A stretch of 64,000 nucleotides of DNA from Escherichia coli DSM 30083 = JCM 1649 = ATCC 11775. GTDB taxonomy: Bacteria > Pseudomonadota > Gammaproteobacteria > Enterobacterales > Enterobacteriaceae. Position numbers and translations under genes: made by a program. Shown here in pieces: positions 7,826 through 17,589 of the stretch. The stretch lies in assembly GCF_003697165.2 (NCBI RefSeq), contig NZ_CP033092.2:1674001-1738000 (forward strand), written 5' to 3'. The notes below the pieces were generated by a model. It was given only the letters and a program-made list of their open reading frames with translations. It was not told the DNA's origin and ran no database searches. Position 1 is the stretch's first letter. Every line of letters starts with the position of its first letter.

Positions 7826-8351
7826 CTCAGGAAGGAAAAAGTGGCTTCCGCGCACCTTAGGTCAGACAAGGTGTCCGGGAAAGTCAATGGGAAGAGAAAA
7901 ATTTGTTAAAAATAACCGTTCGGTGAATTCTTGAACGGTAAAATAGGATAGGTAAATTGATATAGATGGTTTATTAATCTTGTTGCTAATGATTGTCAAA
8001 ATTGATCTAAGCACAAGTCGTCACATAATCTGATGTATCAGTTGTGGTCAATATATAAGCGAGTGTAAGCGATTGTTGAGTCGGAAATGGTTGTTTTATA
8101 TTCGGTTATTGTTAAATACTAAGCCAATTTGTTACTTTTGTATTTATTATAAGAATATTATTTATTGCTTTAATTCAGTTTAAATATAACCGATTTACCT
8201 TAAAGTTATTAATTTGAATTGTGATGCATCTAAATTAATTATCAGATAATAACAAAATAGTTATTACATCAGGGGCAGAACTTACAAAAGAAAAATACCC
8301 TATATCGCATAATGCGATTAAATACACCATCTTATAGAAAATGATGGTTAG
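7826..8351. other. AT-rich intergenic stretch before yfaL
   Basis: About 525 bp with no convincing gene. It becomes strongly AT-rich from roughly 7900 to 8340, with long A/T runs typical of H-NS-bound promoters of surface-protein genes. No hairpin, REP or RNA gene is recognisable. It probably contains the yfaL promoter and the distal Fis/H-NS region of nrdA, but I cannot place a -35/-10 pair with confidence. Confidence 0.5.
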
Positions 8352-11300
8352 ATGAATATGCGGATTATCTCTCTACGCAAGGAGTATTTATCTTTACTCC
8401 CGTCAATGATTGCATCTCTTTTCTCTGCTAACGGTGCCGCAGCGGTCATTGATTCATGCCAGGGATATGATATCAAAGCGAACTGTCAGGCCAGCAGGCA
8501 AAGCCTTTCAGGCAATATGCAGGACTGGAGCATCGCGGATGGGCAATGGTTGATTTTTTCGGGTATGGCCAATAATGCCAGCGGTGGCGCGGTATTTTTG
8601 CAGCACAGTGCTGAATTTACGATATCACCACAAAATGAAACAGGGATGACCCTGTTTGCTGATAACTCGGTTAGTGGCGAATATAATAATGGTGGGGCTA
8701 TCTTTGCTAAAGAAAACTCAACGATAAATCTTGCGAATGTTATTTTCGACAGTAATGTTGCAGGAGGCTATGGCGGAGCAATCTATTCTGCCGGTACCAA
8801 TGATACCGGTGCAGCCGATTTACGTGTCACTAACGCCGTATTTCACAATAACATCGCTAATGACGGCAAAGGCGGTGCAATTTATACCATCAATAATGAC
8901 GTCTATTTAAGTGATGATGCTTTTAATAATAACCAGGCATATACATCAACAAGTTATAGTGATGGGGATGGCGGCGCCATTGATGTTACGGATAATAGTA
9001 CGGATAACACACATCTTTCAGGAAAAACGATAATTAATAATACCTCCTTTACCAATAACTATGCAGAAGGTTATGGCGGCGCAATTTATACCAGCAGCAC
9101 CACATCCCCGTATCTTATTGATATTTCTGTTGATGATAATTATGACCAAAACAATGGTGTGATGATTGATGAAAATAACAGCGCCTCGGGATATGACCAT
9201 TCGGCGACGGCAGCGGCGGGGGGCTTTATGTATATCGGTCATAGTGTGGCTGAATTTAACATTGCCGCCGATAAAACGCTGGTAATAGGCAATACCAGCA
9301 ACGATGGCGCGATTGATTCTCTTGCCGGAACGGGAGTCATCGTTAAAGAGGGAGCGGGAGAGTTAGTCCTCAATGCCGACAATAATGCGTTTACCGGCGA
9401 GATAAGTATCCAGAATGGCGAGGTGACGTTGGGGCGCAGCGATGAGTTAATGAATGTCGGCGACACGCACTGTCAGAGCGATCCGCAGGATTGCTTTGGT
9501 CTGATGGTCGGCAGCACTGTTCATTCTGAGTATCAGGCAGAACTGAATGTTGGCAATACACAACAAACGTTTGTGCACTCATTAACCGGTTTTGCTAATG
9601 GCATTTTGAATATCGACGCAGGCGGCAATGTTACCGTAAACCAGGGCGGTTTTTCCGGCTCGATTCAGGGTGAAGGACAGTTGACGGTAGCGCAAGATGG
9701 CAGCTATCTCCTGACAGGGGCGCAGTCGATGGCATTAACCGGCGATATTGTGGTGGAAGATAACGCCGTATTGTCGCTAGCGGGGAATCAGGCCGATTTA
9801 CGGGCAATGCAGAGCGATCCGCAATCGATCGTGCTAAATGGCGGAGTATTGGATCTCTCTGATTTCACCACCTGGGATGGCGATAGCTCATACAATGACG
9901 GTCTGCAAATCAGCGGCAGCGGGGGGACAGTGATTGGCAGTAATGATGTCGTTGATATCAGCAGTGGCGATGATTTACATATTGGCGGCAGTGATGCCAG
10001 CCAGAATGGCGTTTATGTCGTCATTAATGCGGGGGATCAGCGCGTAACGCTGGCGAATAACAACGGTTATCTCGGTAATACGCAAATCGCCTCCGGTACG
10101 CTTGAAGTCAGCGATAATTCGCAATTGGGGAACACAAGTTACAACCGTTCAGTGATCTTCACAGATCCCCAACAACACAGTGAAATGGATGTGACGACTG
10201 ATGTTGACACTCGCTCGGCTACAACAGGTCAGGGCAGGAATATTGAAATGCGCGCTGATGGCGAAATACACGTTGAGGATGGCGTAGATACGCAATGGGG
10301 CGGGTTGATGGCGGATAGTACCGGGCAACAACTGGATAGCGTAAGCACGTTGACTAAAAGTGGCGGCGGTACGCTGGAGTTGACCGCCAGCGGCACTGCG
10401 ACGTCTGCGGTACGTGTGGAGGACGGAACGCTAAAAGGTGAAGCGGAGAATATTATTCCTTATGTTTCTTCACTGTGGGTGGGGGAAGACGGTGTTTTTG
10501 AAACCGGGCAAAATCAGGATATTCGTTCAATCGATGCCACCTCTGGCGGCGATATCGACATAACCGATGGTACTGTGTTGCGATTGACGCAGCAGGATAC
10601 GAACCAGGCGCTGGATGCCTCGCTGTTTAGCGGCGACGGTACGCTGGTGAATGCCACCGATGGCGTGACGCTGGCAGGTGAGCTTAATACCAACCTTGAA
10701 ACTGACAGCCTGACTTATCTTTCCGACGTGACGGTTAATGGCAATCTGACCAATACGTCCGGTGCTGTCAGTCTGCAAAATGGCGTCGCTGGCAACACGC
10801 TGACGGTAAATGGTGATTATACCGGCGGCGGTACGCTACTGCTCGACAGCGAATTAAACGGCGATGACTCGGCAAGTGACCAACTGGTATTGAACGGTAA
10901 TACTGCTGGCAACACGGCCGTGGTAATTAACCCCATTACGGGTATTGGTGAACCGACATCTACAGGTATTAAAGTGGTTGATTTCGCAGCTGATCCCACG
11001 CAGTTTCAAAACAATGCGCAGTTCAGTCTGGCAGGAAGCGGCTACGTCAATATGGGGGCGTATGACTACACGCTGGTGGAAGATAACAACGACTGGTATC
11101 TGCGATCACAAGAAGTCAATCCGACGCCGCCGCCTGATCCAGACCCGACTCCAGATCCTGATCCCACGCCGGATCCCGACCCAACCCCCGACCCGGAACC
11201 TACGCCTGCCTACCAGCCGGTGTTGAATGCCAAAGTTGGTGGATATTTTAATAACCTGCGGGCGGCAAATCAGGCATTTGTGATGGAGCGACGCGATCAC

Positions 11301-12116
11301 GCTGGTGGCGATGGTCAGACGCTGAATTTACGCGTTATCGGCGGGCGTTATCATTACACGGCGGTAGGGCAGTTGGCTCAGCATGAAGACACTTCTACGG
11401 TGCAGCTTAGCGGCAACCTGTTTAGCGGGCACTGGGGTGATGATGGCGAGTGGATGCTTGGGATTGTTGGTGGCTACAGCGATAACCAGGGCGACAGCCG
11501 CTCGAATATGACCGGAACTCGCGCCGATAACCAGAACCACGGTTATGCCGTTGGGCTGACCTCAAGCTGGTATCAGCACGGTAATCAGAAGCAGGGGGCC
11601 TGGTTGGATAGCTGGCTGCAATATGCGTGGTTTAACAATGATGTTTCCGAACAAGACGATGGCGTGGATCATTACCACTCGTCGGGGATTATCGCCTCGC
11701 TGGAAGCCGGTTATCAGTGGTTACCGGGGCATGGTGTGGTGATTGAACCGCAGACGCAGGTGATTTATCAGGGCGTGCAGCAGGATGATTTTACCGCCGC
11801 TAACCATGCGCGCGTGTCACAATCGCAGGGTGATGATATTCAGACGCGGCTGGGTTTACACAGCGAATGGCGTACTGCTGTTGGTGTCACGCCAACGTTA
11901 GATCTGAATTATTATCACGATCCCCATGCGACGGAAATTGAAGAAGATGGCAGCACTATCAGTGACGATGCGGTGAAGCAACGGGGTGAAATAAAAGTGG
12001 GAATAACGGGCAATATCAGTCAGCGAGTTTCGCTGCGCGGCAGCGTGGCGTGGCAGAAAGGGAGTGATGATTTTGCCCAGACGGCAGGGTTTTTGTCGAT
12101 GACAGTGAAATGGTAA
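8352..12116 (+). CDS. yfaL: Autotransporter adhesin YfaL (EhaC family)
   Basis: A 1254-residue type Va autotransporter. An extended signal peptide (cleavage probably near SANGAAA, about residue 30) is followed by a large passenger of beta-helix type with repeated GGAIY/GGA-N motifs at about 90-240, then a proline/aspartate linker of PDPDPT units at about 927-953, and a C-terminal 12-strand beta-barrel (about 955-1254) ending in MTVKW. The K-12 homologue is of almost equal length (about 1250). In my recollection the barrel is nearly identical, while the passenger differs at many positions. An alternative start two codons downstream (ATG 8358) is equally plausible. Expression is likely silenced in ordinary growth, given the AT-rich upstream region. 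Confidence 0.95.
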   Translation: MNMRIISLRKEYLSLLPSMIASLFSANGAAAVIDSCQGYDIKANCQASRQSLSGNMQDWSIADGQWLIFSGMANNASGGAVFLQHSAEFTISPQNETGMTLFADNSVSGEYNNGGAIFAKENSTINLANVIFDSNVAGGYGGAIYSAGTNDTGAADLRVTNAVFHNNIANDGKGGAIYTINNDVYLSDDAFNNNQAYTSTSYSDGDGGAIDVTDNSTDNTHLSGKTIINNTSFTNNYAEGYGGAIYTSSTTSPYLIDISVDDNYDQNNGVMIDENNSASGYDHSATAAAGGFMYIGHSVAEFNIAADKTLVIGNTSNDGAIDSLAGTGVIVKEGAGELVLNADNNAFTGEISIQNGEVTLGRSDELMNVGDTHCQSDPQDCFGLMVGSTVHSEYQAELNVGNTQQTFVHSLTGFANGILNIDAGGNVTVNQGGFSGSIQGEGQLTVAQDGSYLLTGAQSMALTGDIVVEDNAVLSLAGNQADLRAMQSDPQSIVLNGGVLDLSDFTTWDGDSSYNDGLQISGSGGTVIGSNDVVDISSGDDLHIGGSDASQNGVYVVINAGDQRVTLANNNGYLGNTQIASGTLEVSDNSQLGNTSYNRSVIFTDPQQHSEMDVTTDVDTRSATTGQGRNIEMRADGEIHVEDGVDTQWGGLMADSTGQQLDSVSTLTKSGGGTLELTASGTATSAVRVEDGTLKGEAENIIPYVSSLWVGEDGVFETGQNQDIRSIDATSGGDIDITDGTVLRLTQQDTNQALDASLFSGDGTLVNATDGVTLAGELNTNLETDSLTYLSDVTVNGNLTNTSGAVSLQNGVAGNTLTVNGDYTGGGTLLLDSELNGDDSASDQLVLNGNTAGNTAVVINPITGIGEPTSTGIKVVDFAADPTQFQNNAQFSLAGSGYVNMGAYDYTLVEDNNDWYLRSQEVNPTPPPDPDPTPDPDPTPDPDPTPDPEPTPAYQPVLNAKVGGYFNNLRAANQAFVMERRDHAGGDGQTLNLRVIGGRYHYTAVGQLAQHEDTSTVQLSGNLFSGHWGDDGEWMLGIVGGYSDNQGDSRSNMTGTRADNQNHGYAVGLTSSWYQHGNQKQGAWLDSWLQYAWFNNDVSEQDDGVDHYHSSGIIASLEAGYQWLPGHGVVIEPQTQVIYQGVQQDDFTAANHARVSQSQGDDIQTRLGLHSEWRTAVGVTPTLDLNYYHDPHATEIEEDGSTISDDAVKQRGEIKVGITGNISQRVSLRGSVAWQKGSDDFAQTAGFLSMTVKW
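11133..11210 (+). repeat. 18-bp coding repeat for PDPDPT linker in yfaL
   Basis: About four tandem 18-bp units encode PDPDPT (the last PDPEPT) immediately before the translocator barrel. The units differ at synonymous positions (CCA/CCG/CCC, GAT/GAC, ACT/ACG/ACC), so the peptide rather than the DNA repeat seems to be conserved. It forms a rigid acidic spacer between passenger and barrel. Confidence 0.85.
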
Positions 12117-12136
12117 TCGCTGTCTGACCAGCACTG

Positions 12137-12240
12137 TTGCCGGATGCGGCGTAAACGCCTTATCAGGCCTACGGGGAGCATTTGTAGGCCTGATAAGACG
12201 CGGCAAGCGTCGCATCAGGCTTGGCGCGGTTGCCGGATGA
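12137..12240. repeat. BIME between yfaL and ubiG
   Basis: Two inverted REP units (about 12138-12172 and 12184-12220) and a partial third (12231-12239) fill the convergent gap between yfaL and ubiG. No separate T-rich terminator is visible, so the BIME itself marks both transcript ends. Confidence 0.88.
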
Positions 12241-12255
12241 ATCCAAACAACAACC

Positions 12256-12978
12256 TCACTTATTCTGCGTGTGCAGCATATAGTTCACATCCACGCCGGG
12301 GCCGAGCTTAAAGGAATTAGTGATCGGGTTGTAATGCAGCCCGGTCATATGCCGTTCTTTAAGACTGGTCTGATCCACCCAGCCCAGCAATTCTGCCGGT
12401 TTAATAAACTTCTTCACATCATGTGTACCTTTAGGCACCATGCGCAAAATATATTCCGCACCAACCACCGCCATCAGCCATGACTTGCCGTTGCGGTTAA
12501 GCGTCGAGAAAAAGACATCGCCGCCCGGTTTCACCAGTTGCGCACAGGCTCTGACCACTGACTGAGGATCGGGGACGTGCTCCAGCATCTCCATACAGGT
12601 CACCACGTCATACTGTCCGGCATGTTTTGCCGCGTGCTCTTCCACGGTTTCCTGCACGTAATCCACCTGAATGCCGCTTTCCAGTGCGTGCAGTTTTGCC
12701 ACCTGCAATGGCTCAAAGCCCATATCCAGACCGGTCACCGTCGCGCCCTCCCGCGCCATACTCTCGGCCAGAATGCCGCCGCCACAACCGACATCGAGCA
12801 CCTTTTTGCCAAATAAACCGCCAGCACGCTCGGCAATATAGCCCAGACGCAGCGGGTTAATGCGGTGCAGCGGTTTGAACTCACCTTCAAGATCCCACCA
12901 GCGGGAGGCGACGGCTTCAAATTTAGCGATCTCTTCGTGGTCTACGTTGTGGTTTACCGGCGATTTTTCGGCATTCAT
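12256..12978 (-). CDS. ubiG: Ubiquinone biosynthesis O-methyltransferase UbiG
   Basis: A 240-residue SAM-dependent methyltransferase that performs both O-methylation steps in ubiquinone synthesis. Motif I is VLDVGCGGGILAESMA (about residues 60-75), followed by the acidic VTGLDMG loop and DVVTCMEMLEHVPDP. The reading frame is open 16 codons further upstream, but MNAEKSPVNHNVDHEEIAKFE is the family start. It is divergently transcribed from gyrA with about 145 bp between start codons, as in E. coli. Confidence 0.98.
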   Translation of the reverse strand: MNAEKSPVNHNVDHEEIAKFEAVASRWWDLEGEFKPLHRINPLRLGYIAERAGGLFGKKVLDVGCGGGILAESMAREGATVTGLDMGFEPLQVAKLHALESGIQVDYVQETVEEHAAKHAGQYDVVTCMEMLEHVPDPQSVVRACAQLVKPGGDVFFSTLNRNGKSWLMAVVGAEYILRMVPKGTHDVKKFIKPAELLGWVDQTSLKERHMTGLHYNPITNSFKLGPGVDVNYMLHTQNK

Positions 12979-13050
12979 TGGCACTTCTACTCCGTAATTG
13001 GCAAGACAAACGAGTATATCAGGCATTGGATGTGAATAAAGCGTATAGGT

Positions 13051-13080
13051 TTACCTCAAACTGCGCGGCTGTGTTATAAT
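13051..13080 (+). promoter_or_regulatory. gyrA promoter
   Basis: A perfect -10 TATAAT at 13075-13080 with a weak -35 TTACCT at 13051-13056 (18-bp spacing) lies 44 bp before the gyrA ATG. A weak -35 with a strong -10 suits the supercoiling-sensitive (relaxation-activated) gyrA promoter known in E. coli. Confidence 0.75.
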
Positions 13081-13124
13081 TTGCGACCTTTGAATCCGGG
13101 ATACAGTAGAGGGATAGCGGTTAG

Positions 13125-15752
13125 ATGAGCGACCTTGCGAGAGAAATTACACCGGTCAACATTGAGGAAGAGCTGAAGAGCTCCTATCTGGATTATGCGA
13201 TGTCGGTCATTGTTGGCCGTGCGCTGCCAGATGTCCGAGATGGCCTGAAGCCGGTACACCGTCGCGTACTTTACGCCATGAACGTACTAGGCAATGACTG
13301 GAACAAAGCCTATAAAAAATCTGCCCGTGTCGTTGGTGACGTAATCGGTAAATACCATCCCCATGGTGACTCGGCGGTTTATGACACGATCGTCCGTATG
13401 GCGCAGCCATTCTCGCTGCGTTACATGCTGGTAGACGGTCAGGGTAACTTCGGTTCCATCGACGGCGACTCTGCGGCGGCAATGCGTTATACGGAAATCC
13501 GTCTGGCGAAAATTGCCCATGAACTGATGGCTGATCTCGAAAAAGAGACGGTCGATTTCGTTGATAACTATGACGGTACGGAAAAAATTCCGGACGTCAT
13601 GCCAACCAAAATTCCTAACCTGCTGGTGAACGGTTCTTCCGGTATCGCCGTAGGTATGGCAACCAACATCCCGCCGCACAACCTGACGGAAGTCATCAAC
13701 GGTTGTCTGGCGTATATCGATGATGAAGACATCAGCATTGAAGGGCTGATGGAACACATCCCGGGGCCGGACTTCCCGACGGCGGCAATCATTAACGGTC
13801 GTCGCGGTATTGAAGAAGCTTACCGTACCGGTCGCGGCAAGGTATATATCCGCGCCCGTGCCGAAGTAGAAGTTGACGCCAAAACCGGACGTGAAACCAT
13901 TATCGTCCACGAAATTCCTTATCAGGTGAACAAAGCGCGCCTGATCGAGAAGATTGCGGAACTGGTAAAAGAAAAACGCGTGGAAGGCATCAGCGCGCTG
14001 CGTGACGAGTCTGACAAAGACGGTATGCGCATCGTGATTGAAGTGAAACGCGACGCGGTCGGTGAAGTTGTGCTTAACAACCTCTACTCCCAGACCCAGT
14101 TGCAGGTTTCTTTCGGTATCAACATGGTGGCATTGCACCATGGTCAGCCGAAGATCATGAACCTGAAAGACATCATCGCGGCGTTTGTTCGTCACCGCCG
14201 TGAAGTAGTGACCCGTCGTACTATTTTCGAACTGCGTAAAGCTCGCGATCGTGCTCATATCCTTGAAGCATTAGCCGTGGCGCTGGCGAACATCGACCCG
14301 ATCATCGAACTGATCCGTCATGCGCCGACGCCTGCAGAAGCGAAAACCGCGCTGGTTGCAAATCCGTGGCAGCTGGGCAACGTTGCTGCGATGCTGGAAC
14401 GTGCGGGCGACGATGCTGCGCGTCCGGAATGGCTGGAGCCAGAGTTCGGCGTGCGTGATGGTCTGTACTATCTGACCGAACAGCAAGCTCAGGCGATTCT
14501 GGATCTGCGTCTGCAGAAACTGACCGGCCTTGAGCACGAAAAACTGCTCGACGAATACAAAGAGCTGCTGGATCAGATTGCGGAACTGTTGCGTATTCTG
14601 GGTAGCGCCGATCGTCTGATGGAAGTGATCCGCGAAGAGCTGGAACTGGTTCGTGAACAGTTCGGTGACAAACGTCGTACCGAAATCACCGCTAACAGCG
14701 CCGACATCAACCTGGAAGATCTGATCACCCAGGAAGATGTGGTGGTCACGCTTTCTCACCAGGGTTACGTGAAGTATCAGCCGCTTTCTGAATACGAAGC
14801 GCAGCGTCGTGGCGGGAAAGGTAAATCTGCCGCACGTATTAAAGAGGAAGACTTTATCGACCGACTGCTGGTGGCGAACACTCACGACCATATTTTGTGC
14901 TTCTCCAGCCGTGGTCGCGTCTATTCGATGAAGGTTTACCAGTTGCCAGAAGCTACTCGTGGCGCACGTGGTCGTCCGATCGTCAATCTGCTGCCGCTGG
15001 AACAGGACGAACGTATCACCGCGATCCTGCCGGTGACCGAGTTTGAAGAAGGCGTGAAAGTCTTCATGGCGACCGCTAACGGTACCGTGAAGAAAACTGT
15101 CCTCACCGAATTCAACCGTCTGCGTACCGCCGGTAAAGTGGCGATCAAACTGGTTGAAGGCGATGAGCTGATCGGCGTTGACCTGACCAGCGGCGAAGAC
15201 GAAGTAATGCTGTTCTCCGCTGAAGGTAAAGTGGTGCGCTTTAAAGAGTCTTCTGTCCGTGCGATGGGCTGCAACACCACCGGTGTTCGTGGTATTCGTT
15301 TAGGCGAAGGCGATAAAGTCGTCTCTCTGATCGTGCCTCGTGGCGATGGCGCAATCCTCACCGCAACGCAGAACGGTTATGGTAAACGTACCGCAGTGGC
15401 GGAATACCCAACCAAGTCGCGTGCGACGAAAGGGGTTATCTCCATCAAGGTTACCGAACGTAACGGTTTAGTGGTTGGCGCGGTGCAGGTAGATGACTGC
15501 GACCAGATCATGATGATCACCGATGCCGGTACGCTGGTACGTACTCGCGTTTCGGAAATCAGCATCGTAGGCCGTAACACCCAGGGCGTAATCCTTATCC
15601 GTACTTCGGAAGATGAAAACGTGGTGGGTCTGCAACGTGTTGCTGAACCGGTTGACGAGGAAGATCTGGATACCATCGACGGCAGTGCCGCGGAAGGGGA
15701 CGATGAAATCGCTCCGGAAGTGGACGTTGACGACGAGCCAGAAGAAGAATAA
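13125..15752 (+). CDS. gyrA: DNA gyrase subunit A
   Basis: An 875-residue breakage-reunion subunit of DNA gyrase, which introduces negative supercoils with GyrB. The catalytic Tyr122 (AAAMRYTEI) is present. The quinolone-resistance region reads HPHGDSAVYDTIV, with Ser83 and Asp87, both wild type, so no target-site quinolone resistance is predicted. The GyrA-box QRRGGKG starts the C-terminal DNA-wrapping domain (about residue 560), and the acidic tail ends DDEPEEE. The length equals the K-12 protein. Two stacked hairpins follow the stop. Confidence 0.99.
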   Translation: MSDLAREITPVNIEEELKSSYLDYAMSVIVGRALPDVRDGLKPVHRRVLYAMNVLGNDWNKAYKKSARVVGDVIGKYHPHGDSAVYDTIVRMAQPFSLRYMLVDGQGNFGSIDGDSAAAMRYTEIRLAKIAHELMADLEKETVDFVDNYDGTEKIPDVMPTKIPNLLVNGSSGIAVGMATNIPPHNLTEVINGCLAYIDDEDISIEGLMEHIPGPDFPTAAIINGRRGIEEAYRTGRGKVYIRARAEVEVDAKTGRETIIVHEIPYQVNKARLIEKIAELVKEKRVEGISALRDESDKDGMRIVIEVKRDAVGEVVLNNLYSQTQLQVSFGINMVALHHGQPKIMNLKDIIAAFVRHRREVVTRRTIFELRKARDRAHILEALAVALANIDPIIELIRHAPTPAEAKTALVANPWQLGNVAAMLERAGDDAARPEWLEPEFGVRDGLYYLTEQQAQAILDLRLQKLTGLEHEKLLDEYKELLDQIAELLRILGSADRLMEVIREELELVREQFGDKRRTEITANSADINLEDLITQEDVVVTLSHQGYVKYQPLSEYEAQRRGGKGKSAARIKEEDFIDRLLVANTHDHILCFSSRGRVYSMKVYQLPEATRGARGRPIVNLLPLEQDERITAILPVTEFEEGVKVFMATANGTVKKTVLTEFNRLRTAGKVAIKLVEGDELIGVDLTSGEDEVMLFSAEGKVVRFKESSVRAMGCNTTGVRGIRLGEGDKVVSLIVPRGDGAILTATQNGYGKRTAVAEYPTKSRATKGVISIKVTERNGLVVGAVQVDDCDQIMMITDAGTLVRTRVSEISIVGRNTQGVILIRTSEDENVVGLQRVAEPVDEEDLDTIDGSAAEGDDEIAPEVDVDDEPEEE

Positions 15753-15770
15753 TTTCATCGCTTCATGCCA

Positions 15771-15793
15771 AAAGGGAGCCATCTCCCTTTTTT
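15771..15793 (+). terminator. gyrA intrinsic terminator
   Basis: An 8-bp stem (15771-15778 with 15783-15790), CCAT loop and T run immediately after the stem. It lies 18 bp downstream of the gyrA stop. Confidence 0.88.
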
Positions 15794-15799
15794 GAATTG

Positions 15800-15829
15800 A
15801 AAAGTCCAGGCTGTAAAGTCTGGGCTTTT
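15800..15829 (+). terminator. Second hairpin after gyrA
   Basis: A 10-bp stem (15800-15809 with 15820-15829, one G-U pair) ending in TTTT follows the main gyrA terminator by 7 bp. It looks like a back-up terminator isolating gyrA from the yfaA operon. Confidence 0.65.
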
Positions 15830-15900
15830 GTCGTATTAGGGCGCGGTAAAGTTTGGCTGTGCCCGTAAAAAATGGCTGGCTATACACAAGGAATGTGGCA

Positions 15901-17589
15901 ATGAGTGGTGAAAAAAAGGCGAAAGGCTGGCGGTTTTATGGCCTTGTTGGTTTTGGGGCAATAGCGCTGCTATCCGCTGGCGTATGGGCATTACAATACT
16001 CTGGCAGTGGGCCAGAAAAAACGTTGTCGCCACTGGTGGTGCACAACAATCTGCAAATCGATCTCAATGAGCCGGACCTCTTTCTCGACAGCGACTCTCT
16101 GAGCCAGCTTCCCAAAGATCTCCTTACCATTCCGTTTCTCCACGATGTTCTGAGCGAAGATTTCGTTTTCTATTATCAGAATCATGCCGATCGTCTGGGC
16201 ATTGAAGGCAGCATTCGCCGCATTGTCTATGAACACGATCTCACGCTGAAAGATAAGCTCTTTTCGTCACTCTTAGACCAGCCCGCGCAGGCGGCACTGT
16301 GGCACGATAAACAAGGCCATCTTTCTCATTATATGGTGCTGATCCAGCGAAGTGGTTTAAGCAAGCTGCTGGAGCCATTGCTGTTTGCCGCTACCAGCGA
16401 CAGCCAGTTAAGTAAAACGGAAATCAGTAGCATCAAGATAAATAGTGAAACTATTCCTGTTTATCAGTTGCGCTATAACGGCAATAACGTCCTGATGTTT
16501 GCGACTTATCAGGACAAAATATTGGCTTTTTCCAGTTCGGATATGCTGTTTAAAGATGACCAACAGGATACTGAAGCCACGGCGATCGCAAGTGATTTGT
16601 TGAGTGGTAAAAAACGCTGGCAAGCCAGCTTTGGCCTGGAAGAGCGTACTGCCGAAAAAACGCCAGTACGCCAGCGCATCGTGGTCAGCGCCAGGTTGCT
16701 GGGGTTTGGCTACCAGCGATTAGTGCCTTCTTTTGCTGGCATGCGCTTCGAAATGGGTAACGACGGCTGGCACAGTTTTCTGGCGTTAAACGATGAATCC
16801 GCCAGCGTAGATGCCAGTTTCGATTTTACGCCGGTATGGAACAGTATGCCTGCCGGAGCCAGCTTCTGTGTGGCGGTGCCGTATTCACACGGTATTGCCG
16901 AAGAGATGCTTTCGCACATCAGCCAGGAAAACGACAAGCTGAATGGGGCGTTAGACGGTGGCGCGGGGCTGTGCTGGTATGAAGACTCAAAATTGCAAAC
17001 CCCACTGTTTGTTGGTCAGTTTGATGGCACTGCCGAACAGGCGCAATTGCCAGGGAAACTGTTTACGCAAAATATTGGTGCGCACGAAAGCAAAGCGCCA
17101 GAAGGTGTTTTGCCGGTAAGCCAGACTCAGCAGGGCGAAGCGCAAATCTGGCGTCGCGAAGTGAGTTCCCGATACGGTCAGTATCCGAAAGCGCAGGCGG
17201 CGCAACCCGATCAATTAATGTCGGATTATTTTTTCCGCGTGTCGCTGGCGATGCAAAACAAAACGCTGCTTTTCTCCCTCGATGACACGCTGGTTAATAA
17301 CGCCCTGCAAGCACTGAATAAAACCCGCCCGGCAATGGTGGATGTAATACCCACTGATGGCATCGTTCCGCTCTATATCAATCCACAAGGAATGGCGAAA
17401 CTGCTGCGTAACGAAACGCTGACCAGTCTGCCGAAGAATCTCGAACCGGTTTTTTATAACGCCGCACAAACTTTATTAATGCCGAAGCTGGACGCTTTAT
17501 CTCAACAACCGCGTTATGTCATGAAGCTGGCCCAGATGGAACCCGGTGCCGCCTGGCAGTGGCTACCCATAACCTGGCAACCGCTATGA
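15901..17589 (+). CDS. yfaA: Membrane-anchored DUF2138 protein YfaA
   Basis: A 562-residue protein of DUF2138 with no assigned function. A basic N-terminus (MSGEKKAKGWRF) and a single hydrophobic segment at about residues 13-33 suggest an inner-membrane anchor with the rest in the periplasm. ATG 15901 is preceded by AAGGA about 10 bp upstream. A longer frame from 15853 lacks a ribosome site and would put a charged stretch before the anchor. It is first in a tight five-gene unit, and its TGA overlaps the yfaT ATG by ATGA. No catalytic motif is recognised. Presumably it is a scaffold or partner for the alpha-2-macroglobulin-like YfaS (inference from context). Confidence 0.94.
   Translation: MSGEKKAKGWRFYGLVGFGAIALLSAGVWALQYSGSGPEKTLSPLVVHNNLQIDLNEPDLFLDSDSLSQLPKDLLTIPFLHDVLSEDFVFYYQNHADRLGIEGSIRRIVYEHDLTLKDKLFSSLLDQPAQAALWHDKQGHLSHYMVLIQRSGLSKLLEPLLFAATSDSQLSKTEISSIKINSETIPVYQLRYNGNNVLMFATYQDKILAFSSSDMLFKDDQQDTEATAIASDLLSGKKRWQASFGLEERTAEKTPVRQRIVVSARLLGFGYQRLVPSFAGMRFEMGNDGWHSFLALNDESASVDASFDFTPVWNSMPAGASFCVAVPYSHGIAEEMLSHISQENDKLNGALDGGAGLCWYEDSKLQTPLFVGQFDGTAEQAQLPGKLFTQNIGAHESKAPEGVLPVSQTQQGEAQIWRREVSSRYGQYPKAQAAQPDQLMSDYFFRVSLAMQNKTLLFSLDDTLVNNALQALNKTRPAMVDVIPTDGIVPLYINPQGMAKLLRNETLTSLPKNLEPVFYNAAQTLLMPKLDALSQQPRYVMKLAQMEPGAAWQWLPITWQPL

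Noticed and set aside
5889..7934. 681-codon rightward ORF opposite nrdA
   Set aside because: It lies antisense within nrdA, whose codon bias leaves the complementary frame free of stops. It has no recognisable domain and extends into the NrdR/DnaA control region.
11133..11210. CRISPR-like or phase-variation repeat
   Set aside because: The 18-bp units are coding, degenerate at synonymous sites and contiguous without spacers, so this is a protein linker and not a CRISPR or slippage-prone simple repeat.
13287..14258. 323-codon leftward ORF opposite gyrA
   Set aside because: Antisense shadow of a strongly biased gene; low complexity of charged and aromatic residues and no domain.
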